DNA of 64,000 bases from Stictocephala bisonia (lineage: Eukaryota > Arthropoda > Insecta > Hemiptera > Membracidae). The notes under the pieces are model-generated. The model worked only from the letters and a program-made list of their open reading frames with translations. It did not search any database and was not told where the DNA came from. Both the position numbers and the translations under genes were made by a program. Of this stretch, positions 26,230 through 37,906 are shown piece by piece; the stretch's first letter is position 1, and each line of letters begins with the position of its first letter. The stretch is taken from NCBI GenBank assembly GCA_035578905.1, contig JAQJVL010000057.1, positions 2,914,001-2,978,000 of the forward strand. The letters run 5' to 3'.

Positions 26230-27090
26230 TTAACCCTCCCACTGTTCACTATTTGTGTTAGCCCTATAATGTTAGCCCATTTTTGCCACCAGTGTAAGGA
26301 TAAATTAAAAAATTTGTATAAAATATATAAAATATTATAAATATATCATGATATATCATTTTATTTGTAAAGTTATACAGAACTTGTTCATGCAAATGAT
26401 AAGTTGATTTATTTATTTTGAAATTTTGAGGTCAAAAGAAGATACAAATCTTTTTTTCAAAGCATTTTCAGGTTCTAAGCCAATTTGTTCTGAATGTTAT
26501 TCAGATTTATAAAATATAACTTTTATAAACAATATTTAGGTATCATTCTTCAAGCTCGATTCTTACTGGATGGATATATAATTTAATGTTATAAGATTAA
26601 CAAATACTCCAGTAAATAAATTTTTATTGTGTAAGGCCTTTCGGTAACAAAGTTACCATCTTCAGACAAGGTAAGTCTTCTTAATCTTCTGAAGATGGTA
26701 ACTTTGTTACCGAAAGGCCTTACACAATTAAAATTTATTTACTGGAGTATTTGTTAATCTTATAACATTAAATTATAATAATATTTAGATATACAAAAAA
26801 CTAGAATGACAAAATCAAACTATAAACACACCATTTACAGCTGTTCTAGTGTTGTTGATTATCATATGATGTGTTCCACATACAAACAATTACCGTCTAT
26901 TCACAGATATTGGAAGATGCTTGGCGAAATGACGATTAAAACAATATTAAATATGTATAAAAAATTATTTTTAGTAACGTCTTTCTGGTAGTTTAAACAG
27001 ACCGTTACGTAGTTGCCTTTTTGCGACAACTAACATCGATAATATGCATAAAGCTGTCGCATAACCAACAACTAACATCGGGAGGGTTAA
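26230..27090. mobile_element. piggyBac-type MITE, 861 bp
   Basis: It begins TTAACCCTCCCACTGTT and ends, in reverse complement, TTAACCCTCCCGATGTT. The shared tip is CCCTCCC plus TGTT, and TTAA is duplicated at both borders (26230-26233, 27087-27090). It has no transposase coding. The right subterminal part repeats an AACTAACATCG phrase twice, with GTCGC-containing palindromes. A long internal foldback (26578-26775) makes up a quarter of the element. Another TTAA element begins only 38 bp to the right. Confidence 0.85.
26578..26775. repeat. Long inverted repeat with ribozyme-like core in each arm
   Basis: The arms 26578-26674 and 26687-26775 are nearly perfect reverse complements around a loop of about 12 bp. 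Each arm carries CTGAAGA, then a GGTAAC-TTT-GTTACC stem, then GAAAGG (right arm, + strand: 26689-26716). CTGANGA-stem-GAAA is the core layout of hammerhead ribozymes in Penelope-like and related retroelements. An extra T between CTGAAGA and the stem departs from the strict consensus. The flanking stems I and III are not evident. Confidence 0.85.
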
Positions 27091-27450
27091 ACATAAAAAA
27101 CCTGAACATCATAGCTAAGGGTAATTGAAAAACCCTTAACTACTACGGACCGTCTCTCAGACCGCGTGGGAAATTTCAACAGGGATTTCTCCCTCGCATC
27201 GCAATATTGAAGCCCGCGCTTCCCAGTACCTTCCTGACCTCGAGTGGCCAGTTGCACAGTAGGATCGCGTGAGTGCACACCAAACCAGTTTGTGAGTTAT
27301 CAATCTGTTGCGGTCTGAGAGACGTTCCGTAGTGTTTAGGTTAGTTTGTTAGCGGTCCAATAAACGTTCCGTAGTGGTTGTGTTCCTTTCATTAGGATTA
27401 TGTAAATACTTGTATATTGTGTATAGTTTATGTTTTTGTAATAATAAAAT

Positions 27451-29733
27451 ATGGATAAAGACCAACATTGTTCAGATATTTCATCTGAACCTTCTACTAG
27501 TTCCGGAGTGGTTAGAAGGAGCTCTCGTCCCCCTGCTAGACGTGTTGTCGACTCAAGAACAAGCAATTTTGAGGACAACTTGTATGATTTGGTTTATGAA
27601 ACACTTGAGGATGAGCTTGATGAAGACATTGACGATCCTGACTACATAGAAGAAAGTGACCATGATTCAAAAAGTGAGCAGAGTGCCGACGAGTGCGAGA
27701 TAGAAGAAGTAGGCGTGTGTAGGTCTACTGAAGTTGATTTATTGGCTAAAAATAATGCTGTGAGTAAATACGTTTCTGATTCCTCAAGGTCTATGAAAAA
27801 AGAGTTAAAAATGTTTTCTAAAAGGTAAAAATACCAGAATAAAAAAATCTTGTAGAACTGATTAATTGCAACAAGTCCCATCCGCAAATGAGAATAGTAA
27901 CGTATCGCCTTCTAGGCCATTACTTTTTCCTGAATTAAATGAAAATATTGATATCCATGAGACAAGCCTAGAAACAAATGATATTTCTGAAACCATTTGT
28001 ATAACCACAACAGAAAATTCTGTTTCTGTGGTAAATGAAGTGACACAAATAATTGAGCCTGAGGGGAACAACTTGACACCAACTGGCAATCCTCAAACAC
28101 CAACACCGATTGTGATAAGAGATCGGTCGTTCTACTATGGTAGAAGGACAAAGGATATGATTAAAAAGAAAATACCGCCTTTTCGCTGGAAAAAAACTGC
28201 AGAGAATCAGGCAGTGCGAACAAGGGCTCATAATATCATAACTCAATTACCGGGACTTAAGGCGCAAGCATTAAACCTTGGAAACAATCCTGATATCCAA
28301 GAAATATGGGAATTACTGATTTCTAAAGATATATTGGCCGAGATTGTGTGTTGGACAAATGTAAAGATAAATTCGTTGAGGCAAAAGTACAACAAGAAGC
28401 ACTGGCCTTCTTTTGTTCATGATATTGATGAAATAGAGCTGAAGGGCTTTATTGGTCTTCTTGTCTACAGTGCTGCGTTCAAAGCTGGTAATGAATCCGC
28501 CGCTAGCTTGTTTGCAGCTGACGGAACAGGTAGAGAAATTTTCCGAGTCGTAATGAGTAAGGAAAGGTTTCTTTTCATCCTACAGGCTCTGAGGTTCGAC
28601 AACTCGGAAGACAGAGAAGAAAGAAAAAAGGAGACAAGGGAGGCGGCAGTAGCAAATATATTTTATAAGTTTGTTGACAACTGTCAGTCTTGTTATACCA
28701 TGGGTGAAGCAGTATGTATCGACGAAATGTTGGTACCTTTCCGAGGTAGATCAGCTTTTAAAATGTACATGCCTAAAAAGCTGGCCAAATATAGCCTGAA
28801 AATTCAATGTTTGGCCGATGCTAAGACACATTACTTTTTCAATGGATATATTTATGCAGGAAAAAATAGTGACAGTAAAGGCCTTACTGATCAAGAAGTA
28901 AAAAACCTTCTCAAACCCACTCAAGTAGTGCTCCGCCTGATAAAACCAATTGAAAATAGTCACAGGAACTTGACCACAGACAATTGGTACAGTTCTATCC
29001 AGCTGGTCAACGAACTCCATAAGAGAGGAATGACTTTTGTAGGAGCTTTAAAAAAAAATTAAAATGAGATCCCAGAGTGCTTTCTTCCATCAAGTAAGAA
29101 GGAAGAAAAGAGCTGTATGTACGGTTTCACTGAGAACATAACGTTGCTCTCTTACGTGCCCAAGAAATCAAAAGCAGTGATTTTGGTTTCATCGATGCAC
29201 CATGGTCCTGCTACTGATGATGTTAGTGGAAAACCTGAGATCATCGCTGAATATAACAGAACAAAAGGTGGAGTGGACACGATTGATATGATGTGTGCCA
29301 ACTATTCTTCCTCTAGACGTACCCAAAGATGGCCAATGGTTATCTTTTTTACCATGGTAAACATTTCCTCTGGAGTAAATGCGTATGTTCTCTACAATGC
29401 TTATAGAAGCACAAAAGCTATGACTAAGCTTGATTTTATGAAGACTCTTGCTCTGAAGCTTGTCACACCTCTCATGCAAAGAAGACTTTGGAAAGGGCAT
29501 CTGAGTCAGGATATGCAACTGAGTCTCAAGCGAATTCTTCAAGTGGAAGACCGACCTTTTCAGGAAGAAGATGAGGCTCCAGAAATCCTGAATGTGAAGA
29601 AAACATGTAGCATGTGCCTCCAAGGCTCAAAAGGAAGATAAGATACGTTTGTAAATGCTGTGGCAAACCTATTTGCCTTGAGTGTTCAAAAAAATTATGT
29701 GTGGCCTGTATGAAGGACATCCCGGCATGGCCA
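27451..29733 (+). pseudogene. piggyBac transposase (DDE_Tnp_1_7), broken
   Basis: This is the transposase that cuts and pastes the surrounding element at TTAA. The start at 27451 follows a plausible leader. Residues 1-125 are the Asp/Glu/Ser-rich N-terminus, ending at a stop near 27828. The catalytic region continues at 27866-29062. Two of the three catalytic Asp are clear, in CIDEMLVPFRGR and TTDNWYSS (about residues 286 and 372 of that segment). The third is in GGVDTIDMMC in the next segment (29117-29641). A shift at an A-run near 29055 and another near 29635 break the frame. The C-terminal Cys-rich finger, YVCKCCGKPICLEC, is encoded at 29640-29733. All catalytic residues survive, so the damage is recent. 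It is related to the copy at 37.9 kb. Confidence 0.9.
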
Positions 29734-30060
29734 TAGATGTAATAACTTAAGTAAAAGTAAAAGTAAAAGTCTTACTCAAGTAACATTATTTTTTATTTAT
29801 CTTCTTGCTTATAGTTTTTTACATTACAATGTATTTGATATAAAACTCATGTATTACATTCTCTTTTGACTAAATTTGTATGTTGTTTCATTGTTCCTTT
29901 TAACTGTTAAAACATAATTTTTCAACATCTTGACATACAAAATCAGTCTATTGAATTAAGGTCATGTGAATGGTTACAGGTGAACTTTTTTTCCCTTTGT
30001 TACTATGGTATCTAACAATAACAGGCATACTGGTTTTGTAAAACAATTAACCCTTTCCGT

Positions 30061-30217
30061 ACTAACGTCCTGATATCCGGACGTGGGCTGGTCGGTCGAG
30101 AAATACTAACGTCCGGATATCCGGACGTGGGCTGGTCGGTCGAGAAATACTAACGTCCGGATATCCGGACGTGGGCCGGGCGGTCGAGAAATACTAACGT
30201 CCGGATATCAGGACGTT
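30061..30217. repeat. Four 44 bp subterminal repeats with palindromes
   Basis: The units start ACTAACGTCC at 30061, 30105, 30149 and 30193, so the period is 44 bp. Each holds the palindrome ACGTCCGGATATCCGGACGT or a one-sided variant of it; the first and last units each have one base changed. The separating phrase is GGTCGGTCGAGAAAT, with small changes. They lie 10 bp inside the element tip, where transposase or host factors would bind. Confidence 0.95.
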
Positions 30218-30528
30218 GCGATTTTTTTTTTTAATTTTAATTTGACAGTAAATGCAATCATGTATAATATGAAATTAATCACATATAAACATAGATTACA
30301 AATATATATATGTTTATTTATATATATTTATACTTTGTTCTCTGTGATAGCGACTGATTTAGAAGTCGTTGTCAAAGTCAGCTGTTTGTTTTGTTTCGCT
30401 GTCGGCGAGGTCACTGGCAGCGTCAGTCTGTCGTCTGTCTGTGCGTATTTGTTTTGTTACATTGTTCGCTTGCTTTGTTTGGTTATAGTATTAGTGAATG
30501 TAGTTATGTCAGTGTTTTCTTTTTAAAA

Positions 30529-32560
30529 ATGAAGCGTTCAAGATCGCCAGTGAGCGAGAATACTGTTCGTTGTTTGTTAGATGAAGAAAATCTAAGTGAT
30601 GGTTTGTTATCAGACGATAGTGACAGTTCTGTTATTGATGACACCGATGAGGACCCGACCTTTGACCCATATCTAATGAATGGGCCATCTACGACAGGTT
30701 TGCTAAATCTAAATATTACTAATAATAGTAAACGGCCTAGGTTATTTAGTTTTTCAAACGAAAGTGGAGATGATGACGATGAAATGGATTTGACAACACA
30801 ACAAACTAATACTAGTACTAGGCCTACAACTAGACCTGTAGGTCGACCCCGATCTTCAAATAGGCCTAATAATAACATGGATAGGCTTAGAGACAATTTA
30901 CATGATACTTTACAAATTGGTAACATTCAATGGAATGAGGTTGATGAGGAAAATGATCCCGGTCATACACATATTTTCACGTATAACGAACTGCCAGGTC
31001 TAAAGCATTGCCCACCTTTGAATTCAAAGCCTATAGCCTATTTTAGACTATTTTTTACCCTCTCACTTATTCAGGACTTTACAAAATACACAAATTTATA
31101 TGCTAGCAGATTTTTAGATGAAAACAATGACAGATTATCTGAAAACAGTGTTTGAGAAATTGGAAAAAGATTACTACTGATGAATTATATGCGTTTATAG
31201 CAGTACTTCTTAATATGGGTATAAACAAAAAACCTAGATTATCACATTATTGGAACACACTATCTAGTCAGAGCAGTCCTTGGTTTAGGCAAATGTTTTG
31301 CCGCACTCGCTTTCAAAACATTTTAACTTTTTTTATCTTACGGACACAATAAACATTCCCAAACCCGGACAACCAGGATATGACCCATGCAAGCAGATTT
31401 CAACCACTAATTGACCACTTCAATAGGGTATCTAAATATCACTTTACTCCTAATAAATTTATATCCATAGATGAAAGTATGATTGCCACAAAAAACCACA
31501 CACAACTACTTCAATATACACAAAAAAAAAAAATCACAGATGGGGAGTTAAGTTGTGGTCAATTTGTGACTCCGTGACTCACTATTGTTTGTTTTTTTTT
31601 TTTTATTAAGGGGCTCCCAGAAATGGGGAAGATGATACAACAAGAAACAATGGCCTAGGGTTTTATGTTGTCACAAAATTGTTAGACATGTGTGGATTGT
31701 TGAATAAGGGATATCATCTCTTTATTGATAATTTTTTCAATTCAATTCATTTAGCTAAACATTTGTATGAAAAGGGAACATTTCTCACTGGAACCTTGAA
31801 CAAAATAAGGAAAGGTATTCCCAAGTCTATGCTAGAGAAATTTTCAGTAGGTCAGAAAAAATATCTCAGAAGTAATGAATTGTTGATGCTAGGATTCAGG
31901 GAAAAAAAGTAACAGAAATCACAAGTTTTACTTTTGTCAACCGATGCTAAGGCCGGCAGCGAACAAAGAACCAAAAGGCGTGGAAATTATATGAAAATTA
32001 CAAACAAACCAACTATGATCCGTAACTACAATGACTACATGAGTAGAATAGATGTATCTGACCAGATGCTTTATCAATACCTAGAAGAAAGGCGAACAAC
32101 AAAAGCTTTGAATAAAAGTAACTTTCAACATCATCGGTAGGATGATGTTGAATTGTTATATATTATATAAAGAAAATACTACTAAACCCATTGATAGGTT
32201 GGACTTTATGGTTTCAATAGTAGAAGAACTAACACAGGAATGGTTAAGAAACAGAACTGATCCAAAAACACCAAACATTACTGGACGAGGTGCAGGAACG
32301 CCAACCGCTGTTTGCTGGTGCAAATACCAGTCCAAACAAATATTTACAAAAAATTCCTGAAGGTAGAGAAAAAAAAATGCTCTGTCTGTAGTGCTGCTAG
32401 CACAAAATCTGAAGGCAAAAGAAAAAAGTCAACATTCCAGTGTAAATAATGTTTCAAGGGAGTGCATCCACTTTGCCTTCCAAATCATAAATGCTAACTT
32501 TTTTGTTTTTTTTTTTTGTAAATATGTTAATTTTTGTCAAAACTCTACCAAAATTTGTGA
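30529..32560 (+). pseudogene. piggyBac transposase (PGBD4-like), heavily broken
   Basis: The start at 30529 gives 208 residues to a stop at 31155: MKRSRSPVSENTV, then the acidic stretch LLSDDSDSSVIDDTDEDPTF, then the start of the conserved domain. Further pieces follow in shifting frames at 31152-31352, 31380-31577, 31679-31912, 31934-32140 and 32142-32360. Catalytic Asp are visible in SIDESMIA, FIDNFFNS and RIDVSDQML. The C-terminal Cys residues lie near 32370-32480. At least five frameshifts make it non-functional. It is more decayed than the element it inserted into, so it was probably already defective or was moved by another copy. Confidence 0.85.
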
Positions 32561-33721
32561 TTGTGTGCAGTTTTAGTTGTAGTTTTTAATGAAGTAACTC
32601 ATTTTATGACTGGTAATTTTTTTGAAAATGAATTTTAATTTCAAAGTGAAAAAAAAAGAAAAATATTTTTTGGTAAGTACATTTTTGAATTATTTTAAAA
32701 TAAAAAAAGTTACTTACAGGTTAATTCACTATATATACACTTAGATAATTTAATTTTATGTAATAATATAAAAGACTTAGTAGTTTGTTAAAAAATAAGG
32801 GAGATATTGCCAAAAAATAAATTGGTGTAAAACACCCTACAAAGGGCCCGGTATTCTTCAGTAGTCAACCGGTTAAATCCAATGGTATTTTTAAGACGGA
32901 CCTTAAAATTTTTGTCCGGTACCGAAAGGGTTAAAGCATAATTATTATTGAAAAATATTTAGATTATATATTGCAAGTTTTACAGTATAAAATTGAAAAA
33001 ATATAAAAAAATTATTAAAAAATTTTATTTGATTTTTTTCCTCAATAAGTTATTATAACAAAGTTCAAAACAGTTTAGAAAGTGTTTGTTCTTAATTATA
33101 TGTACATTTCAGTCAATTACACACTTTTGTAAAAAGCGGTCCAACAGACCTATTCGTAGTAGTTATGAGAGTAAATGCTTCCGTAGTAGTCAAGGGTTAA
33201 CATCATAGTTTATTTAATTATTTAATACATCTATGGAACACAATTTTAACAGCAACAATTGAAGAAAATTGTGAAAATGCAACAGATGGATGTATAATTA
33301 TTCAAGTAATAAGACATAGGACTTTATATTTTAAAATGTATATATATTTTATATTTAAAGATTAGAACCAAAAAATTATAATATAGAGCAATGTCCACAC
33401 ACCTCATAAACACATATTCAAACTCATTAAAAAAATTATAGCCAATAACTTTTAGAATTGGTAAGCTTCTTACATGAATACCCATTGAAAGAAACTAGTC
33501 TCTTGATAATTAATCAAATATGCAACACCTTAACACATATATTTATTCACCAATTTATTTATCACACACAGCTAAACTTAGCACAACAAAAACTTAATAG
33601 GCCTATAACACATTGAGAAGGACTAGGCCTATTTTGTAACAAATCAAGACATAACCTCAAAGCCTCCTATGATAATGATGAGAATTAATCATATAATATG
33701 GAAGATAACTTTCTCACTTAC

Positions 33722-33910
33722 TCTTGGAAAGGAGGAACCGGTTGAAGATGACCAATTCGATGTAGGACTACCAGAAGGACTATCAAAAAATAATTTTCGA
33801 TCTTGGTCCAGCTCTTTTCTCAATTCTTTAAATAACTCGTCTCCTGATTTCCCACGAATTCGATCGCTCAACCTTGGTCTATCCCTATCTCTAAACGAAT
33901 AAAACGACAT
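33722..33910 (-). CDS. First coding exon, probable BAG-domain co-chaperone
   Basis: On the - strand an ATG at 33910 opens 63 codons that run into a strong donor, AGA|GTAAGTGAG (GT at 33720-33721), in phase 0. The peptide starts MSFYSFRDRDRPRLSDRIRG and continues with a charged KSGDELFKELRKELDQDRK segment, then a Ser/Gly-rich tail. This resembles the N-termini of insect BAG-family proteins of the starvin/Samui type, which bind Hsp70 and are heat-inducible. That identity is from memory and is moderate. The heat-shock element array just upstream (33963-33998) fits it well. Later exons, including the BAG domain, would lie to the left and are not seen before 33200, so either the intron contains the nested piggyBac block or the gene is interrupted. 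Confidence 0.65.
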
Positions 33911-33962
33911 AATCACTTTTCTCTATTCAAACCACAGTCGGCCCCTGGAGGGGTTTCTTTTC

Positions 33963-34205
33963 TTCTAGAATAGCAGACAAGAAGCTTCTAGAACCTTCTC
34001 AACTTGCAGTGGGGGACTACCAAAAAAATTGTCATGGTAAGCTGCGCCCTTTCAACACCAATCATAGTGTTCCTAATTTTTACCGACCAATCAGATTTTT
34101 GTAAACTGTAGTTGTTTCCATTGCTACCAGAGGGAACACGACTTCGATTAATTTGTTGAATTGCCACTAGAAGCGTTCTATTAAAGGCTTCTGAAAAGAA
34201 ACGTG
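33963..34205 (-). promoter_or_regulatory. Heat-shock element cluster
   Basis: GAAGCTTCTAGAACCTTC (33981-33998) is four alternating GAA/TTC units at exact 5 bp spacing, a strong HSF trimer site. TTCTAGAA (33963-33970) lies just outside it. A weaker cluster of GAA/TTC units, including GAAGCGTTCTA, lies at 34170-34200, with CCAAT motifs between. The array starts about 50 bp upstream of the ATG of the - strand exon at 33910, so the transcript start must be close by. This predicts strong heat-inducible expression. Confidence 0.75.
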
Positions 34206-34215
34206 AAACCACTCG

Positions 34216-34572
34216 AAATACAATTATTCATATATGAAAACAACAATATAACAAATCATAATGGCAATGGCACTAACATATTATGAATGGCACTGACATA
34301 TTGTGACCGTAGCCAGGTAGACTAAACTTATTACTTTTGCTAAAGCATTGTAAAATGTCAATGGCAAATAAAAATTCTTAATTCTTGAAGAATAAATACT
34401 TAAAAATCGAGAGGAGATACGTCAAATCTACTCATTATTTATTATGTATCATAATCCGTACTCCTATTTAATTTTTTGTTGTAAAATATAATACAGTCAC
34501 TGACACACTAAATACTGTGGGCGTGCGTGTTCGTGCACTGCGTGCATGCGTGTGTGTGCGCGTGCGTGCATG

Positions 34573-34617
<45 letters not shown>

Positions 34618-34820
34618 GTGTGGCACAGTGCTGTAACCCAGCTACCTAAGGGCTCTTATTACCGACACGGCGTCCGTTCAGCGGTTGCCAGCAATGTAGA
34701 CACTACTAGAGAAGTCTGGTGTGTCCACGTTGAATGGTAGTCAAGGTTCGTATGTTGTGTGGGGAAGAAAACTGAGTGTTCGACGTCTTTTAGCTGAAAA
34801 TTAAACCAACACTACCGTAC
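34216..34820. other. Non-coding stretch with GT and T runs
   Basis: It contains a GT/GC-rich alternating run at 34528-34588 directly followed by about 26 T. Beyond that a less AT-rich leader-like part (34620-34820) precedes a short ORF. Confidence 0.5.
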
Positions 34821-35006
34821 ATGGATCGGATTTCACGTAAAGCTGTAGGTGCATTAGTTGTCCTGGCTATTGGACTAATAGTCCTTTCTGAGCTTAGTCG
34901 AACTCAAATAGTAACAAAGACGACACTCGTTCATCTACACTCAATACACTCATTCACCCCTTATATTCGCCCATACCTCTACGATCGGCGTCTTAGAGAT
35001 GAATAG
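34821..35006 (+). CDS. Short ORF, putative membrane-anchored peptide
   Basis: This 61-codon frame is preceded by a less AT-rich leader. Its N-terminus is basic (MDRISRK) and is followed by a hydrophobic segment (AVGALVVLAIGLIVLS) that would serve as a signal anchor or single membrane span. The remainder is polar. AATAAA at 35012 is very close to the stop. There is no recognised homologue. It could be a chance ORF in a repeat or the first exon of a small secreted or membrane protein. Confidence 0.25.
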   Translation: MDRISRKAVGALVVLAIGLIVLSELSRTQIVTKTTLVHLHSIHSFTPYIRPYLYDRRLRDE

Positions 35007-36580
35007 TAATGAATAAATACATAAATAGAAAAGACAGCAAACTACAAGCGATAAAACTGTAGAATTTACTAAAGTAACCCCATGTTAGAATTTACTAAGA
35101 GATCCAGTTCAGTTAGTTTAGTATTCATGGTGGATGCCCCCTGATTTCATCCATATAAGCCAGGCAATGTAACCGGAAGTCTACCATGTCATTCTTCCAG
35201 CTATATTATAATAAGTAGCAAGTATATAATATAGTATGTATGTCGTTAAGTAAGTCGATTTTACAAGTAATTAATGCAGTTATTTTAAAAATATTGTTGA
35301 TTATTTGTCGTTAGTTTCCTTCTTTTTTATTTTGTATTAATATTGTAAGTACTTCAAATTTAATAAAATTAAAATTTTATTCGTCGGAGACAAAAGTACA
35401 ATAATAACATTATGCAAACGAAATTAAGCCAGCGTGGCCACGGCAAGTCAGCAACTCAACATCATTTGCCATCAAACAAATTTGTCCAGTTAATTCTAAT
35501 AGCCTAGCAAAAGCAAACAAAATACGAGATGCAAAGTAAAAACGAAGTGGTGAAGTCTTGATTTGTCATTTCCAATTTCAAGCAAGTTCACATCATCAAT
35601 TGCGAATAAATAATGATCAAAACCCCTTTTTAAATTTACTGACTTTAATGTGTTTTATTAAATCAGAAATAAAAAACGTATTACTAAAAACAAATCTGAT
35701 GACAGTTTATGACATCTTAGACGATGAAGTAGATTTTTTTAATTTTGTAATTTGTACAACCTGATAGATTGCAAGTGACTGCAAATGCCCAACAAAATTG
35801 TCAGAGTACCTTACATTCTCATATTGCAATAAAACTACAATTATCTTAGAGACAAAGGAATAATAGAATTGGTTAACAGTCGATAAGCCTGAAAGATAAA
35901 AGAGTCATGCACAATCTAAATTGAAACTGGAACAATCTAAAGAATGCGTTGTTCAGTAGGGTGTAGCCAGAGTGGATATCGGGATGTATCCCTCCTGAAA
36001 TAAAAATACTGTCAAAATTACGTTAACACCTACAATTAAGATAATCCATAGTTGTAATTAATGATTCATAAAAATAGTCAACTATGATTATTTTAAGGAT
36101 GTAGATAATGCACACACCCTTAAATGTTATTAATGCTCCACAAGTAGCAAATCGCCGTTTATGTACTCCTCGTGTCACCGAGTTGACGTAGTGAATAGGA
36201 ATAACAACGATTCCTCGAATCTATAAAGTAATCGATTAAATCTAACAAACTGCTTGATTAATCATAAGATATTTGTTAGCACGATTTATTGAATCAATCG
36301 ATTAATTCATTCAATCAATCTATCAAACCATTAAGCCCGGTTTCTACTCGTACGTTTAATTTAGCAAAATTACTTATATTTTTAAATAAAATATTTTCAG
36401 AACACATTAAAACTGCTGTAAAATGCCTAACAGCCAATCAGCGACTGTGATACAACAGATGTGTAACTCCCTTCTTTCAGCCCACCATCAGCCATCTTAG
36501 ATATAACTTTATGTTTATCAATACGACTACCCTCTTTAATTAAATAAGCCAAATAACAATTGTATTTACTATTGGTGAAG
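35007..36580. other. Non-coding stretch
   Basis: No gene is recognised. A cluster of ATCGATT/AATCGATT-type phrases lies at 36230-36310. The left end of the hAT element downstream probably lies in or near 36340-36850, but I could not identify its inverted repeat. Confidence 0.35.
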
Positions 36581-37906
36581 AAGTGTCTAGCTAGTCGAAA
36601 GAATAGAGCGGAGAGTGGTAGGAGGGAGTGGGGGCCGTGCGTCTGCACATGCATCGTCTTGGCGTTGACCTTGGCGTGACTGAATCTGTCACAATTCAGT
36701 TCAGTCAACACTGTAGTTAACGTGTACCCCGTTCCGTTACGCAGGTGATTTCATGACAGTAACATATAGATTCATCTGTTTTAGGTGTGCCGACATCTTT
36801 ACTACGTGTATTGTGAGTTTGTTTCTTAAGTAATCCGTTGTGATTCTTTAAGATGAGTAAGAAACAAAGCAGTATACTGAACTTTGTTAAAAATAACAAC
36901 AACGGTTCTAAAAGACCCCATTTTCCATCATTGGAAGAAGACGTGGTGGATGTTGCTGTCAGTGCCTCAAACTCCGCAGGAACCAGCTCTGCCATTGTCC
37001 CTATAACATCATACATCGCCTGTGAGTTTAGTTCTAATGATATAGGAAGCTTTATTAACAGAAATCTCTCAGACAGTAAGAAACATATAATTTTAACACA
37101 ATATTGGGTTCCAGATGACAGTTTCAAATTTCTCCTTGGAGTCAGAAATTTAAAATTTCAAAAGGAATGGATGCTTGAATTTAATTGGCTTTCATATTCA
37201 AAAGTTCAAGAGGGGGCATTCTGTAAATATTGTTTATATTTGCTTAAGAAAAGGAAGTAGGGAAATGACAACACATACAATTGGGAGCATTTGTTTTGTC
37301 TCCTTTCACAAAATGGAAATATGCCAAGGAGGAATTCAGCAGGCATGAAAATAGCAATTACCACAAACATTGCAGCATTGTTGCTGAAAGCTTTATGTGT
37401 GTTTATGAGGGGAAAGCTGATGACATTTGTTCTCGTATAGATAAGGGGAGAATATAAATGGCAGTACAGAATAGACAAAAGCTTTTACCTATAGTGAAAA
37501 CAGTAATTCTTTATGGTAGGCAAAATTTGCTTGGGAGGCCATTCTGATTCAGGGCCGATAAAGATGGAAGCCAATCATGAAGTCGACACTAGTTCAAACG
37601 ATGGGAACTTTAGGGCTTTACTTCGACTCAGAATAGAAAGTGGTGATGACGTGCTGAAAAGCCACTTTGATACTTGTAACCTTAACCCTTAACGTCCTGG
37701 GTCCGGTCTCACAGACCGACAGAGTTTTTTATTTATTTGAATTCAACTCTTTTAAAAGGGGTTGACGCTCGACATGCCATGTAGTTCTCCCTCCCCACCC
37801 CCGAAACCGGTTTCTAGCGTCAGTCGCCTGTCAGCCGTGCTGGTGTTGACATTTATTGATTTGTTTGTTGTGAGCGGTCTGTGTGACGTACCCAGGACAG
37901 TACGCG

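Larger units (their letters stand above)
30047..32934 (+). mobile_element. Inner piggyBac element nested in the outer one
   Basis: It is bordered by TTAA (30047-30050 and 32931-32934) with tips CCCTTTCCGTAC and, from the right, CCCTTTCGGTAC. It sits in the 3' region of the outer element, so it arrived later. Its left subterminal region has four 44 bp repeats with palindromes. It encodes a decayed transposase (30529-32560) of a different subfamily from its host element. Confidence 0.9.
27129..33200 (+). mobile_element. Outer piggyBac element (with nested insertion)
   Basis: The tips are CCCTTAACTACTACGG (from 27133) and, in reverse complement at the right, CCCTTGACTACTACGG. The right target is TTAA (33197-33200); the left has changed to AAAA (27129-27132). 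Subterminal repeats of CCGTCTCTCAGACCG and GCGGTCTGAGAGACG form inverted pairs near the left end, and related GCGGTCC and CGTAGTAG blocks recur near the right end. It encodes a near-complete transposase (27451-29733). A second piggyBac (30047-32934) has inserted into its 3' part. Without it the element would be about 3.2 kb. Confidence 0.85.
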
